From Rummeliibacillus pycnus (lineage in GTDB: Bacteria; Bacillota; Bacilli; Bacillales_A; Planococcaceae), in contig NZ_KZ614145.1 in NCBI RefSeq assembly GCF_002884495.1, forward strand, positions 3,362,423 to 3,426,422: DNA of 64,000 bases, in the 5' to 3' direction. Below, in pieces: positions 54,276-63,413 of the stretch (position 1 is the stretch's first letter; the number at the start of each line of letters is the position of its first letter). The notes below the pieces were generated by a model. It saw only the letters and a program-made list of their open reading frames with translations. It was not told the DNA's origin and searched no databases. Position numbers and translations under genes: made by a program.

Positions 54276-57200
54276 ATGATTCGATTGATTGAGGGAATCA
54301 TGAAACGATCGGTACTCATTCTTACGGTTGTTGTTCTCATTTTAGCATGGGGTGCAATGTCAGCATTCCAGATGCAACGTGACTATTTACCGCCTATTAA
54401 CAATACGGCACTAATTGTAACTATTCAAGCAGATCAATACCAAGCAGATCAGGTTAAGCAAATCATTACTTCTAAAGTAGAAGAAGCTGTCGGAACAGTG
54501 AATAGGCTAGACTATATGGAGTCTAACTCATTTGATGGAGGTTTGATGGCGAGTCTTTACTTTCCTAGTCATACAAATATGGAGAAAGCAGAAAACGATG
54601 TCAGGTCCGTGATTGAAAAGGTGAAATGGCCTGATGGTGTAAAAACACCTCAAATCACCCGTGTCAGTACAAACTCGTTTCCAGTCATGCGAATAAGTTT
54701 GAAGAGCGGTTCTGATGAAATAAATGAAAATCAATTGCGTACCTCACTTCAAGAAAAAGTAGCCAGCGAAATTAAACATATACCGGGTGTTAGGGAAGTT
54801 CGCGTAACTGGGGCAGGAAAAGATGGATTCATATTGACATTAAATGAGGAGTTACTAAACAAATATGATTTAACGATAAAAGATGTCCAAAATGCACTCT
54901 CATCTATTCAACCAGCTTTATCGCAGGGAACAATCCAAGCAACAGGTGGATTAGAGGGGAAAATAACGATTCCATTCCGAGTGAAAGATTGGCCAGTCAC
55001 AACCTCTTACCTGAGAAATGTAAAAATACCAACTAAAAATGGTGGCTCTATAAGTTTACAAGAGGTTGCAAAAATCGACCAAAATATTATCGACTTAAAA
55101 ACTATTTCTAGAACTGGAGGGCAGCCAAGTGTTATTCTTGATATTTTAAAAACCCCTTCAGCAAACGTTACTGATGTAACCGAAAGAATAAATGAAAGAA
55201 TCAAGATCAATCCAGAAATAAAATCTGGGGCTATTGATTTTTCAGTGTTATTAGATCAAGGAAATGAAATTAATTCTGCATTACAAGGATTAATAAAGGA
55301 AGGTTTACTTGGAGTTATCTTTTCAATTGTATGTGTATTTTTATTTTTCAAGAATGTTCGCTCTACTATTATCATCGCCTTGTCTTTGCTAATTTGTCTT
55401 CTTGCTACAACTGCAATACTTCATGTTATGGATGTTAGTTTAAATATCTTAACTATTTCTGGTTTAATAGTGGCGATGGGGCGTGTAGTTGATGATTCCA
55501 TTGTGGTTATTGACAATATATATCGTAAGCTTAAGAACGAAACAGGCGGCCAAGTTACCAAACGCCAGTTAGCGGTAGGGGTCGTCGAGATGATTCCAGC
55601 TATCTCTTCTTCTACTGCAACCACCGTAGCTGTATTTCTACCTATTTCACTCATTGGTGGCATGATTAGCTCGGCTTTTTCTGGATTCGCCTGGTCCGTT
55701 GTAATTGCACTTGTGACTTCACTTGCAGTTTCTATCTTGATTGTACCTACATTGGCCTATAGCCTTTTGAAAAAAAAGACCCTTTCCAAGTCAGTTGAAT
55801 TGGAGAAGAAAGCTCAAGACGTTCTCCAAAGAGTATTTTTGAGAAAAAAAATGATTGCTATGCTCGCTGTGTTCCTGGTTGGAATTACAATTATCAGAGC
55901 TTTCTTTATTCCGTTAAACTTTTTTCCAAATGGAAATATAAAAGATGTAGCAATTCAGGTTGAACTACCTGAGCAAGCCCTACTTTCAGATGTAGATGCT
56001 GAAGTGAGAAATATTGAAACCATTTTAAAGAACATTCCAGAGGTGAAAACCTATTCTTCTACACTAGGTTCTTCGTTTACACCGATGTTTGACGATGTTT
56101 TTGATGAAGGGGGAGGATGGATACAGAAACAAAATATTGCAAATATCTCAGTTGTGGTCAAAGATACAACTGATATTGATCTATTTGTGGAAAAGTTACG
56201 TAATCAGCTGGGGGTGTTATCAACAACAGCTGTTTACACGGTATCCAATCAAAATATTTCAGGAGATGATTCTAGGTTAAAAGTCATTCTCTCAGGGACA
56301 GATCAACGCAAACTTGAAGCTGCTTCCATTTTAGTTAGAAGTAAACTTCAAATGATACCTGGGCTAAGTATCGAAGGCACAGCCAATGACGCTGATACAC
56401 CAATCAAACACTATCTTTCACTAAATATTGAAAAAATCCAGAGATTAGGTATTCATATAAATGAAGTTATCAATAGAATAAACAGCTATTTGCCGCAAAA
56501 GATAAGAATGGATCTAACCACCGTAGACAATATAACTCCTATAGAGCTTCGGATAGATAAACAGGAACTTCTCATTGGTACAGATCCACAACCTGAAAAG
56601 ACCATTTTATCCAAAATTGGCAATGAAACATTTATCGCTAAGGATGGCTCAAAAGTATCTTTAGCAGAAATAGCTACCTTACAGACAAGTTCTCAAACCA
56701 TGATTAGTGAACGGGATGGTCGACCATTTTCCGCTATAACAGGAAATATTATTACAAGAGACATCGGAAACGTAACTAAGCAAGTGAAAGATACAATGGA
56801 AAGTCTGAATTTACCTTCGGGTGTTGAATATTCGATTGGAGGGATCTCTCAACAAGTCAAACAAATGATAATGGAAATGAGCCTTGCATTAGCCTTATCC
56901 CTTCTTCTTGTGCTCATGATTATCAGTGCCGTATTTCGTGGTTGGCAAGCACCAATTGCTGTATTGCTTTGCATTCCAATGGCGATGATTGGTTCGGTGT
57001 GGAGTATGACGATTTTTCAAATCGAATGGAATTTGGCAGCATTGATTGGGTTGTTAATGCTCACTGGAATCGTGGTAACAAACGGAATTGTCCTCGTCGA
57101 TAAAATTGAAAGAAATCTTGCAGAAGGAATGGAAACTAGACAAGCAATTTTACTTGGAACAGCAACAAGGGTTAGACCTGTATTAATAACTGCAGGAACA

Positions 57201-57398
57201 ACTATCTTAACACTACTTCCATTAGCATTTTCAAATAATGGCAATACAGTTGTTTCTCAAACACTTAGCATTGTCGTAATTGGTGGTATGACCACTTCAA
57301 CTGTTATCTGCCTTCTGGTTATTCCAATTGTCTATGAATGGCTGAGTAAAAAAGGAACTAAAACCAAAGATACGAACGAAAAACAAGTAGCCGCTTAA
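54276..57398 (+). CDS. RND family efflux transporter permease (AcrB/SwrC-like)
   Basis: A 1040-residue protein with the two-fold RND layout: TM1 near the N-terminus (VLILTVVVLILAWGAMSAF), a large extracytoplasmic loop (about 35-330), six TM helices (about 335-530), a second loop, and a second helix bundle (about 860-1020). VVDDSIVVIDNIYRKL carries the TM4 acidic pair of the proton relay. The closest well-known Firmicute member is B. subtilis SwrC (YerP), which in that genome also lies near dagK, but here the gene sits with a phosphoesterase. No membrane-fusion or outer-membrane partner is present, as expected in a Gram-positive. AAGGAAGG precedes the ATG. Confidence 0.92.
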   Translation: MIRLIEGIMKRSVLILTVVVLILAWGAMSAFQMQRDYLPPINNTALIVTIQADQYQADQVKQIITSKVEEAVGTVNRLDYMESNSFDGGLMASLYFPSHTNMEKAENDVRSVIEKVKWPDGVKTPQITRVSTNSFPVMRISLKSGSDEINENQLRTSLQEKVASEIKHIPGVREVRVTGAGKDGFILTLNEELLNKYDLTIKDVQNALSSIQPALSQGTIQATGGLEGKITIPFRVKDWPVTTSYLRNVKIPTKNGGSISLQEVAKIDQNIIDLKTISRTGGQPSVILDILKTPSANVTDVTERINERIKINPEIKSGAIDFSVLLDQGNEINSALQGLIKEGLLGVIFSIVCVFLFFKNVRSTIIIALSLLICLLATTAILHVMDVSLNILTISGLIVAMGRVVDDSIVVIDNIYRKLKNETGGQVTKRQLAVGVVEMIPAISSSTATTVAVFLPISLIGGMISSAFSGFAWSVVIALVTSLAVSILIVPTLAYSLLKKKTLSKSVELEKKAQDVLQRVFLRKKMIAMLAVFLVGITIIRAFFIPLNFFPNGNIKDVAIQVELPEQALLSDVDAEVRNIETILKNIPEVKTYSSTLGSSFTPMFDDVFDEGGGWIQKQNIANISVVVKDTTDIDLFVEKLRNQLGVLSTTAVYTVSNQNISGDDSRLKVILSGTDQRKLEAASILVRSKLQMIPGLSIEGTANDADTPIKHYLSLNIEKIQRLGIHINEVINRINSYLPQKIRMDLTTVDNITPIELRIDKQELLIGTDPQPEKTILSKIGNETFIAKDGSKVSLAEIATLQTSSQTMISERDGRPFSAITGNIITRDIGNVTKQVKDTMESLNLPSGVEYSIGGISQQVKQMIMEMSLALALSLLLVLMIISAVFRGWQAPIAVLLCIPMAMIGSVWSMTIFQIEWNLAALIGLLMLTGIVVTNGIVLVDKIERNLAEGMETRQAILLGTATRVRPVLITAGTTILTLLPLAFSNNGNTVVSQTLSIVVIGGMTTSTVICLLVIPIVYEWLSKKGTKTKDTNEKQVAA

Positions 57399-57469
57399 TC
57401 GATAGTCTTTGCTGATATTTCTAGCAATTAGGTTGGAGTTTTGTAACTCGAGCTCTAACACCATGATCT

Positions 57470-57507
57470 AAAGAACGAATCCTCTAATCAGGATTCGTTT
57501 TTTTTAA
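57470..57507 (+). terminator. Terminator after the RND gene
   Basis: aaagaacgaatcct, loop ctaatc, aggattcg with eight T. Confidence 0.9.
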
Positions 57508-57668
57508 TCTTCTTTCTAATAGTATATTTATGCTATTAATTCAGGTATATTTTTAAAGGTGAGAGTTTTTATTTATCTAAATATGATCCGAAAAGTATAA
57601 CAATTTTTTATCGACAGGATAAAACTAGTCTTATATGTTACACCAATTAGATAGAAAGAAGGGCTATT

Positions 57669-58550
57669 ATGAAAACATACATAGGTGAAATACTTTTATT
57701 CATAACTGCTATTATTTGGGGAAGTGGTTATATTGGGATGAAATTGGGGTTAGAACATCTCACTGTTTTTCAGGTAATGGCTGGTCGTTTTATTGTTGCA
57801 ACGGTTTTATTATGTTTGATCTTCCATAAAAAATTAAAACTTATTAGTAAGTCAGTCTTATGGAAAGGAACGGTACTTGGAGTAATTCTTTTTATTGCTT
57901 TTACTGTGCAGACTATTGGACTTGATTATACGACACCTTCAAAAAATGCATTTTTAACAGCCGTTAATGTAATGATCGTACCTGTTATTGCCTATATCAT
58001 CTATAAAAGAAGATTTGACGGTTTTGAAATGGTAGCAGCCATGTTAGCTATTTTAGGGATTGGCTTTCTATCTTTGCAAGGTTCTATGGCTATTAATATT
58101 GGAGATTTCCTTTCCCTTGTGAGCGCAGTAGGATTTGCTTTTGATATTTTTTATACAAATATGTTTGTAAAAACAGAAGATGCACTAGCATTAACAATTG
58201 TTCAATTTTTTACGGCTTCGGTATTAAGTATTATGGCGGTAATTTTATTGGGAGAGGTACCAACAGTTGTATCGACAGAGGGTATTTCCGTTATTTTATA
58301 TTTAGGCATATTATGCACGACCGTTGCATACGTTTGTCAAAATATCGGGATGCAGTATGCAGATCCAACAAAATCAGCACTTATTTTATCAACAGAGGCG
58401 CTTTTTGGAACAATCTTCTCTGTGATTATGTTAGATGAAATATTAACGGTTCGTATGATCATTGGTGGCATACTTATTTTAGTGGCGGTTATTGTTGCTG
58501 AAGTAAAGCCCACTTATAAACACCAAAAGCAACCAGAGAAAAGTGTATAA
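57669..58550 (+). CDS. DMT family (EamA) transporter
   Basis: A 293-residue membrane protein with ten TM helices in two EamA repeats (about 5-135 and 145-280). The repeat signatures IIWGSGYIGMKLGLEHL and YTTPSKNAFLTAVNVMIVP/ADPTKSALILSTEALFG are typical of drug/metabolite exporters of the YicL/RhaT-like group. AGAAGGG precedes the ATG. The substrate is unknown. It may be co-transcribed with the hypothetical gene 18 bp downstream. Confidence 0.9.
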   Translation: MKTYIGEILLFITAIIWGSGYIGMKLGLEHLTVFQVMAGRFIVATVLLCLIFHKKLKLISKSVLWKGTVLGVILFIAFTVQTIGLDYTTPSKNAFLTAVNVMIVPVIAYIIYKRRFDGFEMVAAMLAILGIGFLSLQGSMAINIGDFLSLVSAVGFAFDIFYTNMFVKTEDALALTIVQFFTASVLSIMAVILLGEVPTVVSTEGISVILYLGILCTTVAYVCQNIGMQYADPTKSALILSTEALFGTIFSVIMLDEILTVRMIIGGILILVAVIVAEVKPTYKHQKQPEKSV

Positions 58551-58568
58551 CTAGATACAGAGGTGATT

Positions 58569-59249
58569 ATGTTGGCGAATGAAAAACTTTTTACAGCTAT
58601 ATATATCCCAAAAACACCGTTTATAAATGGAAGACTAAAGCCAAGTAAAGAAAATAAATATCATTTTAAATTGATTGAAAGCAAGAAAATGGGAGATATC
58701 CTTTATCATTTTATTTATGAAAGAGGAGGAAAAATAATTCACAGTTATTATTTTGTGAACGACCCAAAAGATAAAACAGATAGATATATATTTGTAGAAA
58801 ATAATGAATTGTACAAGGATTTTATTGCACAGTTCTCGGGAAAAAGCCAGGACTATGGGGAAGAATTCATGGATGTCTATTTAGATGTACATCATCCTGA
58901 AGAAGTACTTGCAAAACTAACTCATGAATATAACAGTAGATTTTATGAAGAAAATGAACCTACTCCTTTATGTCATCTGTATGGTCAGCGATACTGGCAT
59001 GATGAAGCGTATATGATTGGAAACCGAATTGCTTTAGTCGAACTTAGAGAAGCAATTGATATTGCATTAAAGAATGGAGAAAAAAGAATTGTTTCATCTT
59101 CAGCAGATGGAGAAGGATATGAATTATTCATTAAATGTGTTGAAGATGATTTTGATTGGGAAGAGATTGAATTGCCATATCATGACAGAGAATGCTATGT
59201 ACCGAATGAACCCACGCCACGTAAAATTTTTAAAAACTATAAACTCTAA
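58569..59249 (+). CDS. Hypothetical protein
   Basis: A 226-residue, acidic, apparently cytoplasmic protein that I do not recognise. There is no signal peptide or TM helix. The first third is beta-strand-like and basic (NGRLKPSKENKYHFKLIESK). A central block carries LCHLYGQRYWHDEAYMIGNR, and the end is rich in Asp/Glu and aromatic residues (DDFDWEEIELPYHDRECYVP). GAGG lies five bases before ATG 58569; GTG 58563 and TTG 58572 are alternatives. It follows the EamA gene by 18 bp, so the two may be one transcript. Confidence 0.7.
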   Translation: MLANEKLFTAIYIPKTPFINGRLKPSKENKYHFKLIESKKMGDILYHFIYERGGKIIHSYYFVNDPKDKTDRYIFVENNELYKDFIAQFSGKSQDYGEEFMDVYLDVHHPEEVLAKLTHEYNSRFYEENEPTPLCHLYGQRYWHDEAYMIGNRIALVELREAIDIALKNGEKRIVSSSADGEGYELFIKCVEDDFDWEEIELPYHDRECYVPNEPTPRKIFKNYKL

Positions 59250-59436
59250 ATGTAAAAATATGTTTTAGTTATAACAAATAATCGAAAAATATGCTCCGTT
59301 CAATTGAAAAGTACCAATTTAATTTTTTTTTTGCTTAATTGCAGAATGAATTTAGGATATACTTTTAGAGTCCTATATTTTTTTAGATAATGTAGAAACT
59401 AAATTTATTTATAGAAGGTTTTATTGGAGGATTATG

Positions 59437-59706
59437 ATGAATTACAAAATTATGAACAAACAAGTATTTGAACAGGCACAGCTACGTTCAGTTTCAGATG
59501 TTCCATTTACTGAAGAAGAACTTCAAAATGGTATGTTATTAGCAGTTTCAAAGGCAGATGAGACGCTTTCTTTGTATTTAGTGGATGTAGACGGTCAGAA
59601 GAAATTCGATGTCCGTTGGGATGATTCATCCGAAATTTTCAGCGGTTGGTATTCTGCTTGGGATAACTTCTGTTGGTGCCTAAATGTAGTCGATCAACAA
59701 AAATAG
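59437..59706 (+). CDS. Hypothetical protein
   Basis: An 89-residue soluble protein with no recognised domain. It has a C-terminal Trp/Cys-rich segment (FSGWYSAWDNFCWCLNVVD). GGAGG precedes two adjacent ATGs; the second (59437) is better spaced. A single gene with a strong terminator, so it is expressed separately. The coding composition looks genuine. Confidence 0.68.
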   Translation: MNYKIMNKQVFEQAQLRSVSDVPFTEEELQNGMLLAVSKADETLSLYLVDVDGQKKFDVRWDDSSEIFSGWYSAWDNFCWCLNVVDQQK

Positions 59707-59722
59707 TCAATTTTATAAGTTT

Positions 59723-59759
59723 GACCGAAAACAAAAATTTTTTGTTTTCGGTTTTTTTA
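59723..59759 (+). terminator. Terminator after the 89-residue hypothetical gene
   Basis: accgaaaacaaaaa with tttttgttttcggt, then TTTTTT. Confidence 0.9.
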
Positions 59760-59907
59760 TTTGTTACTTAGAGAAAATGATATTATTTCCTGTTGTACTT
59801 TATATTTACAATCCTTCTACTTAGGACACTAGATGTTGAAGATGGTAATATTTATGATTTTCTAGTGATAAGATTAAAATGGACACTAATTTAAGGGGGA
59901 CTTTTTA

Positions 59908-60987
59908 ATGCAAAAAATTGCCATTATCGGCGGAGGTCCTGCTGGATTAACGGCAGCGATAGATGGTGCCAAGAATGGATTAAGTGTAGATTTATATGAA
60001 CAATATCATATTGGTGATCATATTAGATGTGCCGAAGGTTTTTTTGACACATTAAATATGCTAGGAGAGCCAAAAGCTGGAGTTCGTTTTAAGGTAGATG
60101 AAATGAAATTTAAGGTTAAGCATGAGTATGTATTTCCTAGTGATGATCAAACAAATCTTTGGATGATTGACAGACGTGAGTGGCAAATTGGATTAGCAGA
60201 AGAAGCTCGTTCTTTAGGTGTTACTATTTACGAAAATACAGCCATTTCAAAAGACAAATTTAAAAAGCTTGTTCAAGCGTATGACTGGGTAATTGATAGT
60301 TCTGGAGCTCCATCTATTACGTCTAAAGTGTACGGATTTAATCATTTCTATAAAGAGACATCAGGTCTTACCGTTCAATATACATTACTAGGTGATTTTA
60401 GTAAGTATAATGGAAAAATTTTTGCAGCTCTAATTGAAAACTATTCGGGTTATTACTGGATATTTCCAAAATCAAATCATGAAGCAAATGTTGGATTGAT
60501 CTTCTTTAAAAACACCAAAGAAAATCTATGGGATGAATTAGAAAAGGTAATTGAAAAAGAAGGATTAGCCTCTTATACAAAAACAAAAAAGCTAGGGGGA
60601 ATTTGTCCAGTTGTTCAACCTGAAAAACTAGTATATGGAAATGCTTTACTGACAGGAGATGCAGCAGGATTAATCTCGGCTTTGCATGGTGGGGGTATTG
60701 ATAATGCTTGCATCTCGGGTAAAATTGCCATTGAATGTATTGCAAAAAATGAAGTTGATCAATATAAGTCTAAAATTAATGACGTATTAGGAAAGAAACT
60801 TGCTGGTGAAACACGTCTAGCAAACTTAGCTTACAAATTAAATCCAAGTATATTGGATAAAATCGTTAAAGTAATCCATCGTTCCAATAAACCATTAGGT
60901 GCATATGCTTTTTTAAACGGAAATGGAGATGCTTTTGAAAAAATCGGGTTACTCAAGGGAATTATTCCTTCAATTTTGAAAAACTAA
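59908..60987 (+). CDS. Geranylgeranyl reductase-like FAD-dependent oxidoreductase
   Basis: A 359-residue flavoprotein of the GR2/PHBH fold. FAD is bound by IAIIGGGPAGLTAAIDGAK (Rossmann GxGxxG) and by LLTGDAAGLISALHGGGIDN, the GD motif with the Gly-rich loop seen in geranylgeranyl reductases and related halogenases/monooxygenases. Residues 30-45 (YEQYHIGDHIRCAEGF) fit the PxxC-like conserved Cys region of that family. It may saturate isoprenoid chains of quinones or lipids. AAGGGGG precedes the ATG. A single gene. Confidence 0.82.
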   Translation: MQKIAIIGGGPAGLTAAIDGAKNGLSVDLYEQYHIGDHIRCAEGFFDTLNMLGEPKAGVRFKVDEMKFKVKHEYVFPSDDQTNLWMIDRREWQIGLAEEARSLGVTIYENTAISKDKFKKLVQAYDWVIDSSGAPSITSKVYGFNHFYKETSGLTVQYTLLGDFSKYNGKIFAALIENYSGYYWIFPKSNHEANVGLIFFKNTKENLWDELEKVIEKEGLASYTKTKKLGGICPVVQPEKLVYGNALLTGDAAGLISALHGGGIDNACISGKIAIECIAKNEVDQYKSKINDVLGKKLAGETRLANLAYKLNPSILDKIVKVIHRSNKPLGAYAFLNGNGDAFEKIGLLKGIIPSILKN

Positions 60988-61001
60988 TAGTAGCTTTACT
61001 T

Positions 61002-61036
61002 ATGCCCTTTAGTCCTCTATGACGGAAGGGTATTTT
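61002..61036 (+). terminator. Terminator after the flavoprotein gene
   Basis: atgcccttt with aagggtat, then tttatttt; the loop is about 16 nt. Confidence 0.65.
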
Positions 61037-61223
61037 ATTTTGCTTTTATGGAGTGAGCTATAGATAATGTAGCAATGGACAGTTTAGTTTAATAATAATG
61101 AGGAAAGTATAAATAGTGAGGAGCAAATAGTCCTTAGTAATTTAATCTGCCAGCCCATCGTTCTAAGAGCCAAAAAGGTTTTAAAATGACAGATTTTAAA
61201 TAGAAAGAACTAGGAGTGATACC

Positions 61224-61469
61224 ATGGCGATGTGTCCTGTATGTAATTCATTAAAAGTAGTAGAAATAGATTGTCCTAACTGTAGTACTCTATTGAAAAA
61301 CGACGGGAAAGTAGCTGATTTTATGGACCCTTACAGTCATTATGAGGATGAAGAGACTGTAAAGATGGGGGATGGCTATTCAAATACAGCTAAAGATCAG
61401 ATTTGCCCTCATTTAATGGTTTGTCAAAATTGTGGATATGATAAGGTAATATTTATACAAGAAGTGTAG
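61224..61469 (+). CDS. Small zinc-ribbon protein
   Basis: An 81-residue cytoplasmic protein with three Cys pairs: CPVC at the start, CPNC at about 17-20, and CPHLMVCQNC near the C-terminus. These are likely to bind zinc as a zinc ribbon or rubredoxin-like knuckle. Function unknown. AGGAGTG precedes the ATG. Confidence 0.72.
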   Translation: MAMCPVCNSLKVVEIDCPNCSTLLKNDGKVADFMDPYSHYEDEETVKMGDGYSNTAKDQICPHLMVCQNCGYDKVIFIQEV

Positions 61470-61537
61470 CTATACTTTTTATAAACTGAGTATTAATACG
61501 ATGCTCTTTATGTCACAAAGTGAAAATGAGGGATAAT

Positions 61538-62107
61538 ATGGAACACAACACACATTACTTTTGGGCAGTTCAATTACCGGAAAATATTAAACAAAGTATT
61601 CACGAGGAGATGATGAATCTCAAATCAATTTTTCAGTTTAAACGATGGGTACATATGAGCGATTATCATATCACCCTTTCTTTTCTCGGATCGATGGATG
61701 CACAAAGACAAGATTCGGTGATTGATTTAGTAGGTAATGCGATAAAAGATGAAAAAGCCTTTAAGCTGCAAATTCAAGGTATTAATATTTTTGGGGATCA
61801 GAAATCTCCACGAATTTTTTGGGGTGCGGTTAATCACGAAAGGGCATTATTCCATCTTCAAACAATTGTACAAGAAAAATGTCAGGAAGCTGGATTCACC
61901 TTGGAAACCCGTCCGTATCATCCGCATATTACCATAGCAAGAAAATGGAGTGGAGATGAAGAATTTAATATGGAGTTTTTAGAAAGGTATAATCCCTTTC
62001 AAGAAAGTCTGTTGTCTTTTCAAGCCAATAAAATCGTGTTATATAAAACAAACCTAGAGAAAACACCTAAATATGAACCAATTGAAACCTTTACCCTAAT
62101 AGAGTGA
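61538..62107 (+). CDS. thpR: RNA 2',3'-cyclic phosphodiesterase ThpR
   Basis: A 2H phosphoesterase of the LigT/ThpR family, cutting RNA 2',3'-cyclic phosphates. Both HxTx catalytic motifs are present: HITLSFLG near residue 45 and HPHITIAR near residue 129. The length is 189 residues from ATG 61538 (GAGGG upstream); six further codons upstream are in frame. A single gene. Confidence 0.9.
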   Translation: MEHNTHYFWAVQLPENIKQSIHEEMMNLKSIFQFKRWVHMSDYHITLSFLGSMDAQRQDSVIDLVGNAIKDEKAFKLQIQGINIFGDQKSPRIFWGAVNHERALFHLQTIVQEKCQEAGFTLETRPYHPHITIARKWSGDEEFNMEFLERYNPFQESLLSFQANKIVLYKTNLEKTPKYEPIETFTLIE

Positions 62108-62169
62108 TTCACTATAGATTTACGGTAAAGTATAAGATTGTAAACAGCAAGGAGATGTATGAGATCCAA

Positions 62170-62207
62170 GAAACCATCCCAAACTTTCGGAGCAAAAGGA
62201 TGGTTTC
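62170..62207. terminator. Hairpin between thpR and the DUF1284 gene
   Basis: A perfect 10-bp stem gaaaccatcc (62170-62179) with ggatggtttc (62198-62207), between converging genes. It has no T-run on either side, so terminator function is uncertain. Confidence 0.45.
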
Positions 62208-62227
62208 ATCATCAATAGTTAAGTGAT

Positions 62228-62644
62228 TTATTTCACCTCATTTAATCCCTTTCCTTGAAGAATCCTTTGAATCCCTTCTTCACAAAATCCGTAAGAACGC
62301 CAGGAACAAGTTTCACAGACTGTTTGAATATCAGATGGAATAACATGTTTTTGAATCCGGGATTCAATGTCCTCCCATTTTAAAATTTGCCCAATTTCTA
62401 ATCCAACTTTTTCTAAAATTTTGGCATCCATTTGAAAAATGTCATTATCTTGACAGTGATATTCCCCAGAGTTTGGATACTTTTCACATAATTGATCAGG
62501 TCCATTTACAAGCTGAACCAAAGTCTTAGGATGGTTTCTCAAGGATTGATGTATGTGAGTCATATTTTTAACGTATTCTTTTGAATAGCCCATTCCGCGA
62601 TAGCCTAGTAGACAAAAGATATGATGCCCTCTTAATCGGTACAT
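62228..62644 (-). CDS. DUF1284 domain-containing protein
   Basis: A 138-residue protein with the family start MYRLRGHHIFCLLGYRGMGY and Cys pairs in LCEKYPNSGEYHCQD and TVCETCSW. These suggest a metal or [Fe-S] site. The function is unknown. ATG 62644 has GGGGGGGAG upstream; in-frame ATGs further 5' lie before that site. Confidence 0.85.
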   Translation of the reverse strand: MYRLRGHHIFCLLGYRGMGYSKEYVKNMTHIHQSLRNHPKTLVQLVNGPDQLCEKYPNSGEYHCQDNDIFQMDAKILEKVGLEIGQILKWEDIESRIQKHVIPSDIQTVCETCSWRSYGFCEEGIQRILQGKGLNEVK

Positions 62645-62804
62645 TGTTCTCCCCCCCAGTTGCATCAAACTTATAAGTAAACCAAATTGTATATTTAGTT
62701 AACTTAATGATAATCATACCATAAAGACAAGAAAAAAGTGCTAGGTCCTTTAGGATGAATGAAAATGGAGCTATCTAAAAAGCTTTTATTCAAATAAAGA
62801 AAAA

Positions 62805-62850
62805 TAAAAATCTGCTTATTCTATCGTAAAAATAAACAGATTTTTTATTG
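62805..62850. terminator. Hairpin downstream of the ferredoxin gene
   Basis: aaaaatctgcttatt with aataaacagatttttt (one bulge), followed by T's on both strands. It could end minus-strand transcription from the ferredoxin operon. Confidence 0.6.
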
Positions 62851-62876
62851 AGCATATATACTTGTTAATCTACATT

Positions 62877-63006
62877 TCAGGCTGCGAGCCCTCGAAAGAA
62901 TTTCTTTCGTTCCAAGTGTTTCAGGGATGTTTATTCACTGTCCTACGGGAATAGTAGGAGCTGAAGTACCAAGACTGAGTTCGTGCCCGAGGAAGCCCCT
63001 AGCTGA
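62877..63006. ncRNA. Structured element of unknown type
   Basis: A 130-bp GC-richer block. The ends tcag-gct (62877-62883) pair with agc...ctga (62994-63006), and cctcg (62890-62894) pairs with cgagg (62988-62992). Inside are cgaaag/ctttcg (62893-62909) and cctac/gtagg (62942-62958). The strand is undetermined. It is not a 5S, tmRNA, 6S, SRP or RNase P RNA that I can recognise. It could be a mobile-element relic or a dispersed repeat. Confidence 0.4.
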
Positions 63007-63134
63007 AAAAGAATCAATATAGCAGAAAAGTATCCCTTTGTTTAGGGTGTTATTTTACTTTTTGGACAACTCCAATTTTTATTGTCATGTACCTATTAAT
63101 CCCTTTGTTATCGAATTTATAGAGTTGTTAAGTA

Positions 63135-63392
<258 letters not shown>

Positions 63393-63413
63393 CTAAGTTT
63401 TTTGCTCTTATGA

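Larger units (their letters stand above)
62645..63134. other. Intergenic region, DUF1284 to ferredoxin
   Basis: No gene is visible in 490 bp. It holds the hairpin at 62805 and the structured element at 62877. Confidence 0.5.

Noticed and set aside
62877-63006. 6S RNA, SRP RNA, T-box or known riboswitch
   Set aside because: None of the diagnostic motifs (T-box AGGGTGG, SRP tetraloop, TPP/FMN/SAM cores) is present.
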